Source: an uncultured Prevotella sp.
Lineage (GTDB): Bacteria > Bacteroidota > Bacteroidia > Bacteroidales > Bacteroidaceae
NCBI GenBank assembly: GCA_905211345.1
Contig: CAJMAO010000036.1
Span: 1 to 14,188, forward strand
Length of the DNA: 14,188 nucleotides
Reading direction: 5' to 3'
Below the pieces are notes generated by a model. It was given only the letters and a program-made list of their open reading frames with translations. It was not told the origin of the DNA and ran no database searches. Made by a program: the position numbers and the translations under genes. Shown here piece by piece: positions 7,615-14,188 of the stretch (positions within the stretch are counted from its first letter, which is position 1; every line of letters begins with the position of its first letter).

Positions 7615-8907
7615 TTATTCCATCGGTGTTACTCCGTCATAAGTCCGTGTTGTGCAGAGCGTGCCGTTAGCGTCAACGGCCGTACCCTGTATTTCGATTT
7701 CAGACGCGATGCAATAAGGATTGAAATCTTCCGTACTGTTGTTGGTGTCTTTCAGTACGGGGTTGCCGTCATCGTTCAGATAGAGCATCTTGCGCCTTAC
7801 GCTGTGGAAATATCTTGTCTTATCCTGGTCGATAGTTCCGCAATAAGTCCAGCCCATGTCGAGTGACGGGTCGCATACATTCCAAGCATATTTGGCCGCC
7901 ACGCTACAGTTGACTACATCGACAATCCACTTGTTAGGCAACTTGTAAGCCGACTGCGACATAGGGAACGTACCGGCTTCAACTACCATCACGTAATCAT
8001 AGGTGTACCAATAATCTGCCAGATACTCCTCCTTGTCAATCGGTATGCGTGCTATCCCGAACGCCTTGAAGCCACGGTTGTGAAGCACCCAGAACGACAA
8101 AGTATAACAGTACCACTTGTCGAGATTTGGGACTTCAGGATTGTCGATGTCAAGATGCGATGGAGACGTTGACACGTCATACCATTCGAAATCCGCTCCC
8201 GACAGGTCAAACGAATTCGGATTGGCCGTGCGGTGGTCTATCGCCACATCTGCCAACGTAAGATATTCTCCGGGCTGCAAGGGATGGTCCGTACCGTTAC
8301 CCGGAACAGTATAGAGAGCCTGCACGGTCATTGCCGTGTCCATTATGTCAGGGTCATAATCATATTTCTGCGTAGTGGTGAACTTGCTCTCAAACAACGT
8401 GATGCCGTCGGCATACACCACATGGTCGGTGTTGTTGTAAAGCTTCACATACCCGTCGCCTAAGTACTGATTGCCTGAAGACTGGAGCGTGCCCGTAAAG
8501 AACACTTCGGCTATCACCAAATCGTCACTCTCCATGCTGCTATAAGCTTTCAGCTCTACAACAACATTGTTACCCGTAACCTGCACCGACTGGGTAAAAG
8601 CCTTTACCGTAGACACTGTACCATTGGGCATCTCCGCCTCGGCGGTGAAAGTCACATCATAAAGTCCGACTGTGACCTTTATGTCTTCCGCTGACGAAAA
8701 CGTCGCAGACCTTCCAGTCGACACGTTCTTGAACTCATAACGTTCATTGCTAAGAGCTACACCTTGCACATCTTCCGGCAAATCAATCTGCATCTCAACG
8801 CTGTACAGCTGTATGCTGTTCTCCAATGAGTCGTCACAACCGCAAGCTATTGCCAACGCCATGACGAACATCACAACAATCTTGATTTTTCCCATATCTG
8901 TCTTCAT
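7615..8907 (-). CDS. DUF4876-type surface lipoprotein
   Basis: A 430-residue lipoprotein. Residues 1-21 form a signal sequence and the lipid-bearing cysteine is C22 or C24. C24 is followed at once by D-D-S-L-E, acidic residues of the kind that mark lipoproteins for export to the cell surface in Bacteroidetes. Residues about 31-122 look like an Ig-like beta domain. From about 129 (D-L-V-I-A-E-V-F-F-T-G) through Y-V-K-L-Y-N-N-T-D-H-V-V-Y-A-D-G-I-T-L at 153-171 the pattern resembles lamin-tail-like domains and the DUF4876 family. It is rich in W, Y and paired cysteines, as expected for an extracellular binding protein. It lies 1 bp after the TonB receptor stop and 0 bp before the barrel gene, so it is probably the receptor's surface partner, as SusD is for SusC, though it is not a SusD homologue. 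The ligand is unknown. Confidence 0.83.
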   Translation of the reverse strand: MKTDMGKIKIVVMFVMALAIACGCDDSLENSIQLYSVEMQIDLPEDVQGVALSNERYEFKNVSTGRSATFSSAEDIKVTVGLYDVTFTAEAEMPNGTVSTVKAFTQSVQVTGNNVVVELKAYSSMESDDLVIAEVFFTGTLQSSGNQYLGDGYVKLYNNTDHVVYADGITLFESKFTTTQKYDYDPDIMDTAMTVQALYTVPGNGTDHPLQPGEYLTLADVAIDHRTANPNSFDLSGADFEWYDVSTSPSHLDIDNPEVPNLDKWYCYTLSFWVLHNRGFKAFGIARIPIDKEEYLADYWYTYDYVMVVEAGTFPMSQSAYKLPNKWIVDVVNCSVAAKYAWNVCDPSLDMGWTYCGTIDQDKTRYFHSVRRKMLYLNDDGNPVLKDTNNSTEDFNPYCIASEIEIQGTAVDANGTLCTTRTYDGVTPME

Positions 8908-8908
8908 T

Positions 8909-11497
8909 CTATAATCTTACATTCAGTTCCATTCCGAAATAAGGCGTACTCGAACGTCTTACTATCAGGCCGTTGCTTGTATAGTCAGGCAAATGGTCGA
9001 TTATGCGGTTTACGAATACTGCTAATTTCATATACCGGCCTATCGTCTTGGTCGCCTTGAGGTTGACGTACAAAGCCAAAGGCACGCGTTGTGTGCGGTA
9101 AACGTCATCGTTGTATGTCTTGACAAGGTATCTCAGATAAGCATCATTGGCTGACGACTCCGTGTAGTCATGCAGCACGCCGTCTTCAGCATCCAGATAT
9201 TTCGCCGGCACGCCATTCTGCCACAAGCGTTTCGTCTTGACATACCACATGCACTGCACCGTAGTGGTGAAAATCAATCCCCACCTCGGTACTTGCGTAT
9301 CCAACATGAAGTTGGTGTTAAACTGCTCGTTCACACGGCCGTCATTAGTATCGTAAAGTCCAACGTAGCGGTCGCTTACGGAGACGTTGTCCACCACATC
9401 GCTGACCGTGGAGAAAAGCATCTGCGAATTGCTGTATGTCGACTTAAACCAAGCTCCTGTTATTGTCAAGGCTGTACGCAACAGCTTCCACCGGGCCGTG
9501 CTTAACTGGAACTCTACTCCCTGTTTGTCTATACGGCTGCCGTTGGCAGCGGATGTATATCCTCGCAGCACCTTTTCTTCCGTATAGGGCAACGTTCCCA
9601 AGTCGGGCGGTCCGGTCAGACTGTTGGCATCAATAGCCGAAGCGTCGTATTTCTTATATTCGTATGGCGCATAAGTTGAAGAATAGCGGAAGCCGTCTGT
9701 CATTTTCTCACTGAAGTAAGTCACTGAAAGGCTGTTGCCCTTGTATTCCATTCCGAGGCGGACTTCCCATTTATAGTTGCGCGCCGGCTGGATGTTGTAG
9801 TTTGTCGCGTCATTGATGTAAGTCCGCAGGTTCACCCTGCTGTATCCGGCCGGATTGTTTATGTCGTAATAGTTCAGCTGGATAATGTCGTCATAATGGC
9901 TTTGAGGAAAAAGATAGTCTATTGTCGGCATCTTCGTGGTAACGCCATACCCTCCGGCCACGAGTATGTCAAGCCCGTTCACCCCTATGGTGGGGAAGTG
10001 CCATACCATGTTTATACGCGGGTCGGCGAATATCTTGCCGCTTATGTCATACCGGCTGTCAAGGAAAGGAAGGCTTACCGTGCGCACTCCAGCCTGTAAT
10101 TCCACTTTATTGCCAAGCAAGGGCGCGGTAAGTTTCTCTTCTGCATATGCGGAGATGACATGCAGCCCCGGGATGTCTTTATACGCCCTCGGACGTGTTG
10201 TCCACGACGCACTCAAAGGCTGCGTAAGGTCATACACCTGTCCCCGTCCATAGTTCTTGGAGAAAGTCCACTCCACGCCAGCCTTATAGTTGTTTTTCAC
10301 CTTATTAATATTATATGCGCCGTCGGCTTTTAGTTTCACGAAAGTGTTTAACGGCTTGCCGTCGCTCAAATAATCCGCGATGTATTCCGACAGCAGGTAT
10401 TGTCCGTCATGCTCGCCGGCCTCCATCGTTGTCGGAGCTACAGACGCCCTTTGCGGAGCAACCTGTTTTCTGCGCTCAAGCCTGTCAAGCTGGTAGCTGG
10501 CCGATGTGTTGAGCGTCAATCGGCTTATCCATTCCATGTTCTTGAACGTCAGGTTCAGCTCGTTTGTAAGCGCAATACGGTTGTACGACGATTTATATTC
10601 GTTCACCTTGTTGTACGACAAGTCCGGGTCGGTCTTCGCATTGTCGAACGAACCTGTGTAATCAGCCCCTATGTTCCATGTAAGGAATACGTCTTTCATG
10701 TCTTTGCCCACATTAAGCCGGGCTGAAGTGGTCAGCCGCTTGTAGTTCTCCATCCTGTCCCGTGGGTCTATCTTGGAGTCCAACCAGCTCAAGTCTATGT
10801 TGAGTATCGCCCTTTCACCTATGTTCAGTCCCTTTCCTATGCTGAACAGCTTGCTATAGCCGTCGGCCTTGAAGCGGGCCGTAAGCGGAGTGGAGCGGCG
10901 TATGCGCTTGATGTTCACGACGCCGCTTGTCAGGTTTCCGTATTCCGCCGACGGTATTCCACGTATTATCTCTACGCTTTCGATGTTGTCGGTCGATATT
11001 GTTCTCATGTCAACACCTTTGTTGGTCATGTCCCTCACATATTCTGGTGATGTTGCATCGCTTGATGCATTAGGTATGTTCTGCATGTTTGCATCGCCGT
11101 TAACCGGTGCGCCGTCAACAAGGAAAAGCGTGCCGAGCGACGAAATGTTGTAGTCGGAGCCGGTGCTTTTGCTTCCAGTCGCGGTAAGGTTGCCTGTCTC
11201 ACGCAGGGATATCGAGTTGACAGCACCCATGTTAGGGTCTTGCGATATGTTTCCAGGCAGCAGTTCAAGCAAATCGGTGAAACTTGTCGGCTGCAAATGC
11301 TCCATTGCCGCGCGGTCTATGCGCGAGCTGCTCGTCATGCCTCCTGACTCACGCGCAGTGACTACCACTTCCTTCAGTGTGTCGCCGTCCAATGTCCCCC
11401 AGCCTTTTGACGACGGGACTTTCTGGGCTGCCGCAGCCGCTGTTATCAACAACAGGAATATTATGGCATAAACTTTTTTCAGCATATTCATTGACAT
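8909..11497 (-). CDS. TonB-dependent outer-membrane receptor
   Basis: An 862-residue receptor that imports a ligand across the outer membrane using the TonB-ExbBD energy system. It has a signal peptide (about 5-25), a TonB-box-like stretch D-T-L-K-E-V-V-V-T-A (39-48), and a plug domain (about 58-198) with L-L-E-L-L-P-G, F-L-V-D-G-A-P-V-N-G and V-E-I-I-R-G-I-P-S-A-E-Y-G. The barrel extends to the C-terminus G-M-E-L-N-V-R-L. It lacks the N-terminal carboxypeptidase-like domain of SusC-type transporters, so it looks like a siderophore, metal, haem or peptide type receptor. Three ATGs (11497, 11491, 11485) could start it. The predicted transcription start lies within a few bases of 11497, so the third ATG, just before L-K-K, may be the real one. 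It is first in the leftward operon and shares its promoter region with a divergent two-gene unit. Confidence 0.93.
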   Translation of the reverse strand: MSMNMLKKVYAIIFLLLITAAAAAQKVPSSKGWGTLDGDTLKEVVVTARESGGMTSSSRIDRAAMEHLQPTSFTDLLELLPGNISQDPNMGAVNSISLRETGNLTATGSKSTGSDYNISSLGTLFLVDGAPVNGDANMQNIPNASSDATSPEYVRDMTNKGVDMRTISTDNIESVEIIRGIPSAEYGNLTSGVVNIKRIRRSTPLTARFKADGYSKLFSIGKGLNIGERAILNIDLSWLDSKIDPRDRMENYKRLTTSARLNVGKDMKDVFLTWNIGADYTGSFDNAKTDPDLSYNKVNEYKSSYNRIALTNELNLTFKNMEWISRLTLNTSASYQLDRLERRKQVAPQRASVAPTTMEAGEHDGQYLLSEYIADYLSDGKPLNTFVKLKADGAYNINKVKNNYKAGVEWTFSKNYGRGQVYDLTQPLSASWTTRPRAYKDIPGLHVISAYAEEKLTAPLLGNKVELQAGVRTVSLPFLDSRYDISGKIFADPRINMVWHFPTIGVNGLDILVAGGYGVTTKMPTIDYLFPQSHYDDIIQLNYYDINNPAGYSRVNLRTYINDATNYNIQPARNYKWEVRLGMEYKGNSLSVTYFSEKMTDGFRYSSTYAPYEYKKYDASAIDANSLTGPPDLGTLPYTEEKVLRGYTSAANGSRIDKQGVEFQLSTARWKLLRTALTITGAWFKSTYSNSQMLFSTVSDVVDNVSVSDRYVGLYDTNDGRVNEQFNTNFMLDTQVPRWGLIFTTTVQCMWYVKTKRLWQNGVPAKYLDAEDGVLHDYTESSANDAYLRYLVKTYNDDVYRTQRVPLALYVNLKATKTIGRYMKLAVFVNRIIDHLPDYTSNGLIVRRSSTPYFGMELNVRL

Positions 11498-11506
11498 TAA
11501 CCGTCA

Positions 11507-11538
11507 CAAAATTACGCAAAACATCAGTCGCATGCAAC
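11507..11538 (-). promoter_or_regulatory. promoter of the TonB receptor operon
   Basis: On the minus strand TAATTTTG (11514-11507) matches the Bacteroidetes -7 consensus TAnnTTTG. GTTG (11538-11535) lies 20 bases upstream, where the -33 TTTG/TTG box is expected. The transcript would begin around 11500, giving almost no leader before the first ATG. Confidence 0.65.
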
Positions 11539-11552
11539 AGTTTTTTTTAATT

Positions 11553-11569
11553 TACCTACTATTAGGGAT
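11553..11569. promoter_or_regulatory. candidate operator 1 in the divergent promoter region
   Basis: TACCTACTATTAGGGAT contains the palindrome CCTA-CTAT-TAGG. It shares 14 of 17 bases with 11613-11629, including the same 4-base spacer CTAT. It lies 14 bases upstream of the -33 box of the leftward promoter. It is a likely binding site for a dimeric regulator that also uses the second site. Confidence 0.5.
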
Positions 11570-11610
11570 GCTCCCACACGTTTTGATACCAACTAATTGT
11601 TATCCAGACA

Positions 11611-11630
11611 AATACCCACTATTGGGTATT
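11611..11630. promoter_or_regulatory. candidate operator 2 in the divergent promoter region
   Basis: A perfect 8-bp inverted repeat AATACCCA/TGGGTATT around the spacer CTAT. It is 60 bp from operator 1 and overlaps the -33 box of the rightward promoter, a position expected for repression. The regulator is not encoded in this window. Confidence 0.55.
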
Positions 11631-11659
11631 TCACGCATCGGCCAATCACCGTATATTTG
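11629..11659 (+). promoter_or_regulatory. promoter of the propeller-FMN unit
   Basis: TATATTTG at 11652-11659 is an exact TAnnTTTG -7 box. TTTC at 11629-11632, 19 bases upstream, stands in the -33 position (one base off TTTG). Transcription would start near 11666, leaving a leader of about 28 bases before the ATG at 11694. The leader is A/T-rich without a Shine-Dalgarno, as is usual in this phylum. Confidence 0.65.
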
Positions 11660-11693
11660 CAAAAAATTTCTCTAACATTTAACTATCAACAAT

Positions 11694-13364
11694 ATGAAGA
11701 AATTATTTACTTTATTAGTGGCTTCAATCGCCACTCTGGGCGGTTTCTCACAAACCGTCGATTACACTTTCAACTGGGCAACATCCATTGAGGGCACAGT
11801 AGCTCAAGCGGCCAATGTCATCGGCGTAAAGAAAGCAGCCGACGGCAATTACCTTACAGCTCTTGTATGGGGAGGAACAACTGCGGCAGGAAAAACAATA
11901 TCATGGGGAGGCCAGAACCTGCAAGATGAAAGCGGAGCCGACATCGAGGGAGCCGACTACAGCAGCGGCAACAGCTACACGCCTAACCTGCTCTTCACCA
12001 AGGTTGACCCTGCCACAGGCGAGCCGATATGGAAACTGTACACCAACTTCGGTTACATAACCAACAGCAACTGCGACTTCCAGCCTACATCCGACGGCGG
12101 CGCGATATTGCTCATGTATGGCCGCCAGTCGGACAGGGCTGACTATAGGTTTGCACACATCGTAAGTTCAGACGGCACAGTAACATACTTACAGCACTCT
12201 GACGCTGACAAGTGGTCGTACCGCGCGGCACTTGTAAAAGTGAACAGCGACGGCGTGGTTGAATGGACACGCACCATAAACGCCCTGAACGAAACAACCG
12301 ACGGAACAAGCGTCTCGACTCCCTTCTACACATATTCCATCGCGCTTGACGCAGACGGCAACATCTACGTGGCAGGAAGAATGTGTACAACGATGTATTT
12401 CTTAGGCAAGGCAGGCCGCATCGTACCTGTTGAAGCGTATTACAACGATGGATGGGACGGCGACTCGCAGGTTACCGTCGGCAACGCCTTCATCGCAAAA
12501 TTCACGTCTGACGGATATTACACCGGCATCTGCACCGCGAACGACGGAAGTTACACATATACACAATATGACAAATTAGTGGTTGACGGCAACACGCTCT
12601 ATGCTTTCGGAACATTGAAGAAAAGCGCCGAAGGGGCTTTGCTGCAGCCGTCGTTCAGCGTAATCGACCTTTCCACATTCACACGCACTTCTTATAAGGA
12701 ATATACGGTTGCCAAAAACTCCGGCGACAGGCAGAATTTCAAGATTTATTCAGCCGGCATCCTCGACGGCTGCTTCTACGTCTGCGGCAACCTGGCCGGT
12801 TCCATCACCGACAACAATGTCACCATTGCAGCCACCGGCACATCGTCGCAACTTGACGGCTACATCGCACGCTTTGACATGAACGGCAGTCTTTTAAGCG
12901 GACTTAACTACGGAACACTCAATACAGGCATAGAAGGCGCCGTATTAAAAGGTGACAAAATCATAGCATTGGCATACCAGATGAGCGGCGCAGGCGCAGT
13001 GGCTTTGGTTTACGACAAGGCCCTTACGAAAGAAGAGCAGCGCACAACGCTTATGACTTCAGGCACTACCGCCACAGCCGCCGCGCCGCTCCTTGACGGC
13101 GACAACTTCGTAGTGCTCTCGCGTGGAGGTAAAACCGCCAGCGCATTCTACGGCACAACGGAAGTCAAGCCACAGCTGAAACAGAGTTTTGGCGTGTTAT
13201 TCGGTTCGTGGAAAATTGGCACAACGTCGGGCATAAACAATATCGCCGTTGACAACGAAACTGAAAAAACCGTCTACAGCATCAACGGAATGAAAATGCC
13301 GGAATCATATAACCCATCAAAAGGAATATACATCATAAACGGCAAGAAAACCATCTTGAAATGA
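11694..13364 (+). CDS. secreted propeller-like protein with T9SS-like C-terminal tail
   Basis: A 556-residue protein with a signal peptide (about 1-20, ending G-G-F-S-Q). The body has recurrent segments in which a D-G-N or D-G turn leads into a hydrophobic strand, such as L-D-A-D-G-N-I-Y-V-A-G-R (218-229), K-V-N-S-D-G-V-V-E-W and F-T-S-D-G-Y-Y. These resemble SBBP or Kelch-like beta-propeller repeats. Residues about 513-556 (N-N-I-A-V-D, V-Y-S-I-N-G-M-K-M, S-K-G-I-Y-I-I-N-G-K-K-T-I-L-K) have the form of a type-A Por/T9SS sorting tail, so secretion to the surface by that route is likely if the host has T9SS. No catalytic motif is recognisable; binding or scaffolding is the best guess. Its stop overlaps the start of the FMN-binding gene by 4 bases, so the two are probably made together. 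It is transcribed away from the TonB operon from a shared regulatory region. Confidence 0.85.
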   Translation: MKKLFTLLVASIATLGGFSQTVDYTFNWATSIEGTVAQAANVIGVKKAADGNYLTALVWGGTTAAGKTISWGGQNLQDESGADIEGADYSSGNSYTPNLLFTKVDPATGEPIWKLYTNFGYITNSNCDFQPTSDGGAILLMYGRQSDRADYRFAHIVSSDGTVTYLQHSDADKWSYRAALVKVNSDGVVEWTRTINALNETTDGTSVSTPFYTYSIALDADGNIYVAGRMCTTMYFLGKAGRIVPVEAYYNDGWDGDSQVTVGNAFIAKFTSDGYYTGICTANDGSYTYTQYDKLVVDGNTLYAFGTLKKSAEGALLQPSFSVIDLSTFTRTSYKEYTVAKNSGDRQNFKIYSAGILDGCFYVCGNLAGSITDNNVTIAATGTSSQLDGYIARFDMNGSLLSGLNYGTLNTGIEGAVLKGDKIIALAYQMSGAGAVALVYDKALTKEEQRTTLMTSGTTATAAAPLLDGDNFVVLSRGGKTASAFYGTTEVKPQLKQSFGVLFGSWKIGTTSGINNIAVDNETEKTVYSINGMKMPESYNPSKGIYIINGKKTILK

Positions 13365-13756
13365 AAATAAGAAAACTGCTCGCAACCATCCTTATCTTGT
13401 CTGCTGCGGCAACAGTGCTCGCAGCAGACAAGGTCATCCGCAAACAGAACAATGGGACGTTCGTCGTCAACACTTCAACAATCGCGAAAGACGTAAGAGG
13501 CTACAACGGACCAACCCCATTGGAGATACACATCAAAGACGACCGCATCGTAAAAATAATAATACTCTCAAACAACGAGACAAGGAACTACTTTGAGCGT
13601 GTGAAGAAGAACCTTATGTCCAAATGGATAGGCATGAAAGTAAACAAAGTACTTTCAACCGACATTGACGCGGTAACGGGCGCTACTTACACATCTGACG
13701 CTGTAACGGAAAACATGAAACGCGCATTGGAATACTACAAGAAGAATGCAAAATAG
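13361..13756 (+). CDS. secreted FMN-binding domain protein
   Basis: A 131-residue single-domain protein. Residues 1-21 are a signal peptide ending V-L-A-A. The rest matches a small FMN_bind domain, with the ApbE flavinylation motif D103-A-V-T-G-A-T109 followed by Y-T-S-D-A-V. In this family an ApbE flavin transferase attaches FMN covalently to the threonine (T109 here), outside the cytoplasm. The protein should therefore shuttle electrons in the periplasm or at the surface. No ApbE, Rnf-like or membrane redox partner is in the window, so the donor must be elsewhere. The start ATGA overlaps the upstream stop codon, which points to translational coupling with the propeller protein and a joint function. 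A role in reductive release or reduction of the ligand handled by the divergent TonB operon is attractive but inferred. Confidence 0.9.
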   Translation: MKIRKLLATILILSAAATVLAADKVIRKQNNGTFVVNTSTIAKDVRGYNGPTPLEIHIKDDRIVKIIILSNNETRNYFERVKKNLMSKWIGMKVNKVLSTDIDAVTGATYTSDAVTENMKRALEYYKKNAK

Positions 13757-13792
13757 CATCCAACAGCACATAGAAACATAAGGATTTATCAT

Positions 13793-14081
13793 TTATCTTG
13801 ACAGCAGGGCCACGGCTTCATGAAGCCGTGGCCCTGCTGTCAAGATTTCTTCACATCTTTGCATTGACGCCTCAATCATAACATCAAAATCCGTTCGGAA
13901 GCCAAGCAACGGCAGCCGGTCGGGTTCCATCAGCCCTGTATAACGGTAAAGACTTTGCAATATGCCGCCCATTACATTGCAAAAGGACGTATATTGCAGC
14001 GTGAAAAGCCGCCTTTCGCAACGCAAAAGGCCGTCTTTTGGAAGCGGCCATTTCAGCCTTGTCCTTCCCGCAAGCCCGTCC
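13793..14081 (-). pseudogene. 3' fragment of an unrecognised leftward gene, cut by the IS
   Basis: An open leftward frame runs without stops from the IS boundary to a TAA at 13793-13795, giving about 95 residues. It begins at the IS edge with D-G-L-A-G-R-T-R-L-K-W-P-L-P-K-D-G and includes Q-Y-T-S-F-C-N-V-M-G-G and Y-R-Y-T-G-L. The composition is protein-like and the frame continues smoothly into the IS junction, so it looks like the C-terminal part of a real gene whose 5' part is beyond the IS. A TTG at 14026 could start a shorter version, but the coding look extends upstream of it. I do not recognise the family and assign no function. Confidence 0.6.
13795..13846. terminator. 52-bp perfect palindrome, likely bidirectional terminator
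   Basis: 26 bases (13795-13820) are followed without spacer by their exact reverse complement (13821-13846). It lies 38 bp after the FMN-binding gene stop, and T-rich sequence (ATTTCTTC) follows on the right. The entire right arm and part of the left arm are also the last codons of the leftward gene fragment, whose stop is at 13793-13795. Position between convergent genes and a very strong GC-rich stem fit a terminator for both. Confidence 0.75.
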
Positions 14082-14188
14082 TTAACGTGAGTTCGGTATA
14101 ATAATCTTATGCAATAAGCCTGCTTTTATCAAAGATGTCAATATTGAGTGACGGTTTCTTAGGTAGCAGGTTGTATGCGATAAGCCCT
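14082..14188 (-). mobile_element. IS982-family insertion sequence, copy 2, left end only
   Basis: It begins with the same 20-bp terminal repeat TTAACGTGAGTTCGGTATAA (14082-14101). It matches 935-1041 base for base except A at 14133 against T at 986. It has the same orientation as copy 1 and runs off the window. Near identity means the two copies are recent or were kept alike by recombination. Confidence 0.92.
14107..14188 (-). CDS. IS982 transposase, copy 2, C-terminal end only
   Basis: The last 26 codons and stop of the same transposase as at 960-1733. The single base difference changes one residue near the end: copy 2 reads D-I-F-D-K-S-R-L-I-A where copy 1 reads D-I-I-D-K-S-R-L-I-A. The rest of the gene lies beyond the window. 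Confidence 0.88.
   Translation of the reverse strand, partial: GLIAYNLLPKKPSLNIDIFDKSRLIA

Noticed and set aside
3195..11497. A SusCD-type glycan utilisation locus
   Set aside because: The receptor has no carboxypeptidase-like N-terminal domain, the lipoprotein is not SusD-like, and no glycoside hydrolase is present.
11553..11630. The two CTAT-centred repeats as the start of a CRISPR array
   Set aside because: There are only two copies, they are imperfect and palindromic, they sit at two promoters, and no cas gene is near.

Overview
The window reads as a chromosomal segment of a gut-type Bacteroidales bacterium. The grounds are Bacteroidetes-style promoters (TAnnTTTG -7 boxes), poor Shine-Dalgarno sites, a lipoprotein with acidic residues right after its cysteine, outer-membrane families I know only from Bacteroidetes, a secreted protein with a Por/T9SS-like C-terminal tail, and an IS982-family insertion sequence. 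I cannot settle the genus; a Muribaculaceae or Prevotella-like host would fit.

Left edge (1-934): the 3' part of a tRNA-Phe(GAA) gene with its terminator, then about 830 bp of AT-rich DNA with short repeats, palindromes and at most one decayed gene fragment. It looks like the remnant of something that once integrated beside the tRNA. Next is a complete 1033-bp IS982-family element (935-1967). It abuts the coding sequence of a single-chain L-serine dehydratase (sdaA, 1969-3149), which has lost its first codons and also carries a one-base deletion, so it is a pseudogene as read.

Core (3195-13756): two divergent transcription units leave one 196-bp regulatory region. Leftward runs a tightly packed four-gene operon: TonB-dependent receptor, DUF4876-type surface lipoprotein, DUF6850-type outer-membrane barrel, and a large secreted M16 zinc peptidase (gaps of 1, 0 and 34 bp). 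Rightward runs a two-gene unit: a secreted propeller-like protein with a T9SS-like tail, overlapping by 4 bp a secreted FMN-binding protein with a covalent-flavinylation motif. The shared regulatory region holds a promoter for each side and two matching palindromes 60 bp apart, which look like operators for one regulator. My inference is a cell-envelope uptake system: capture by the lipoprotein and receptor, import, proteolysis by the M16 enzyme, and perhaps an extracytoplasmic redox step through the flavoprotein. The nearest known logic is the TonB receptor plus M16 protease pair FusA/FusC that imports ferredoxin for iron in Pectobacterium. The substrate here is unknown.

Right edge (13757-14188): a 52-bp perfect palindrome, the 3' fragment of an unrecognised leftward gene, and the first 107 bp of a second copy of the same IS in the same orientation, which cuts that gene. 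The two IS copies bracket about 12.1 kb, giving the whole core a composite-transposon-like outline.
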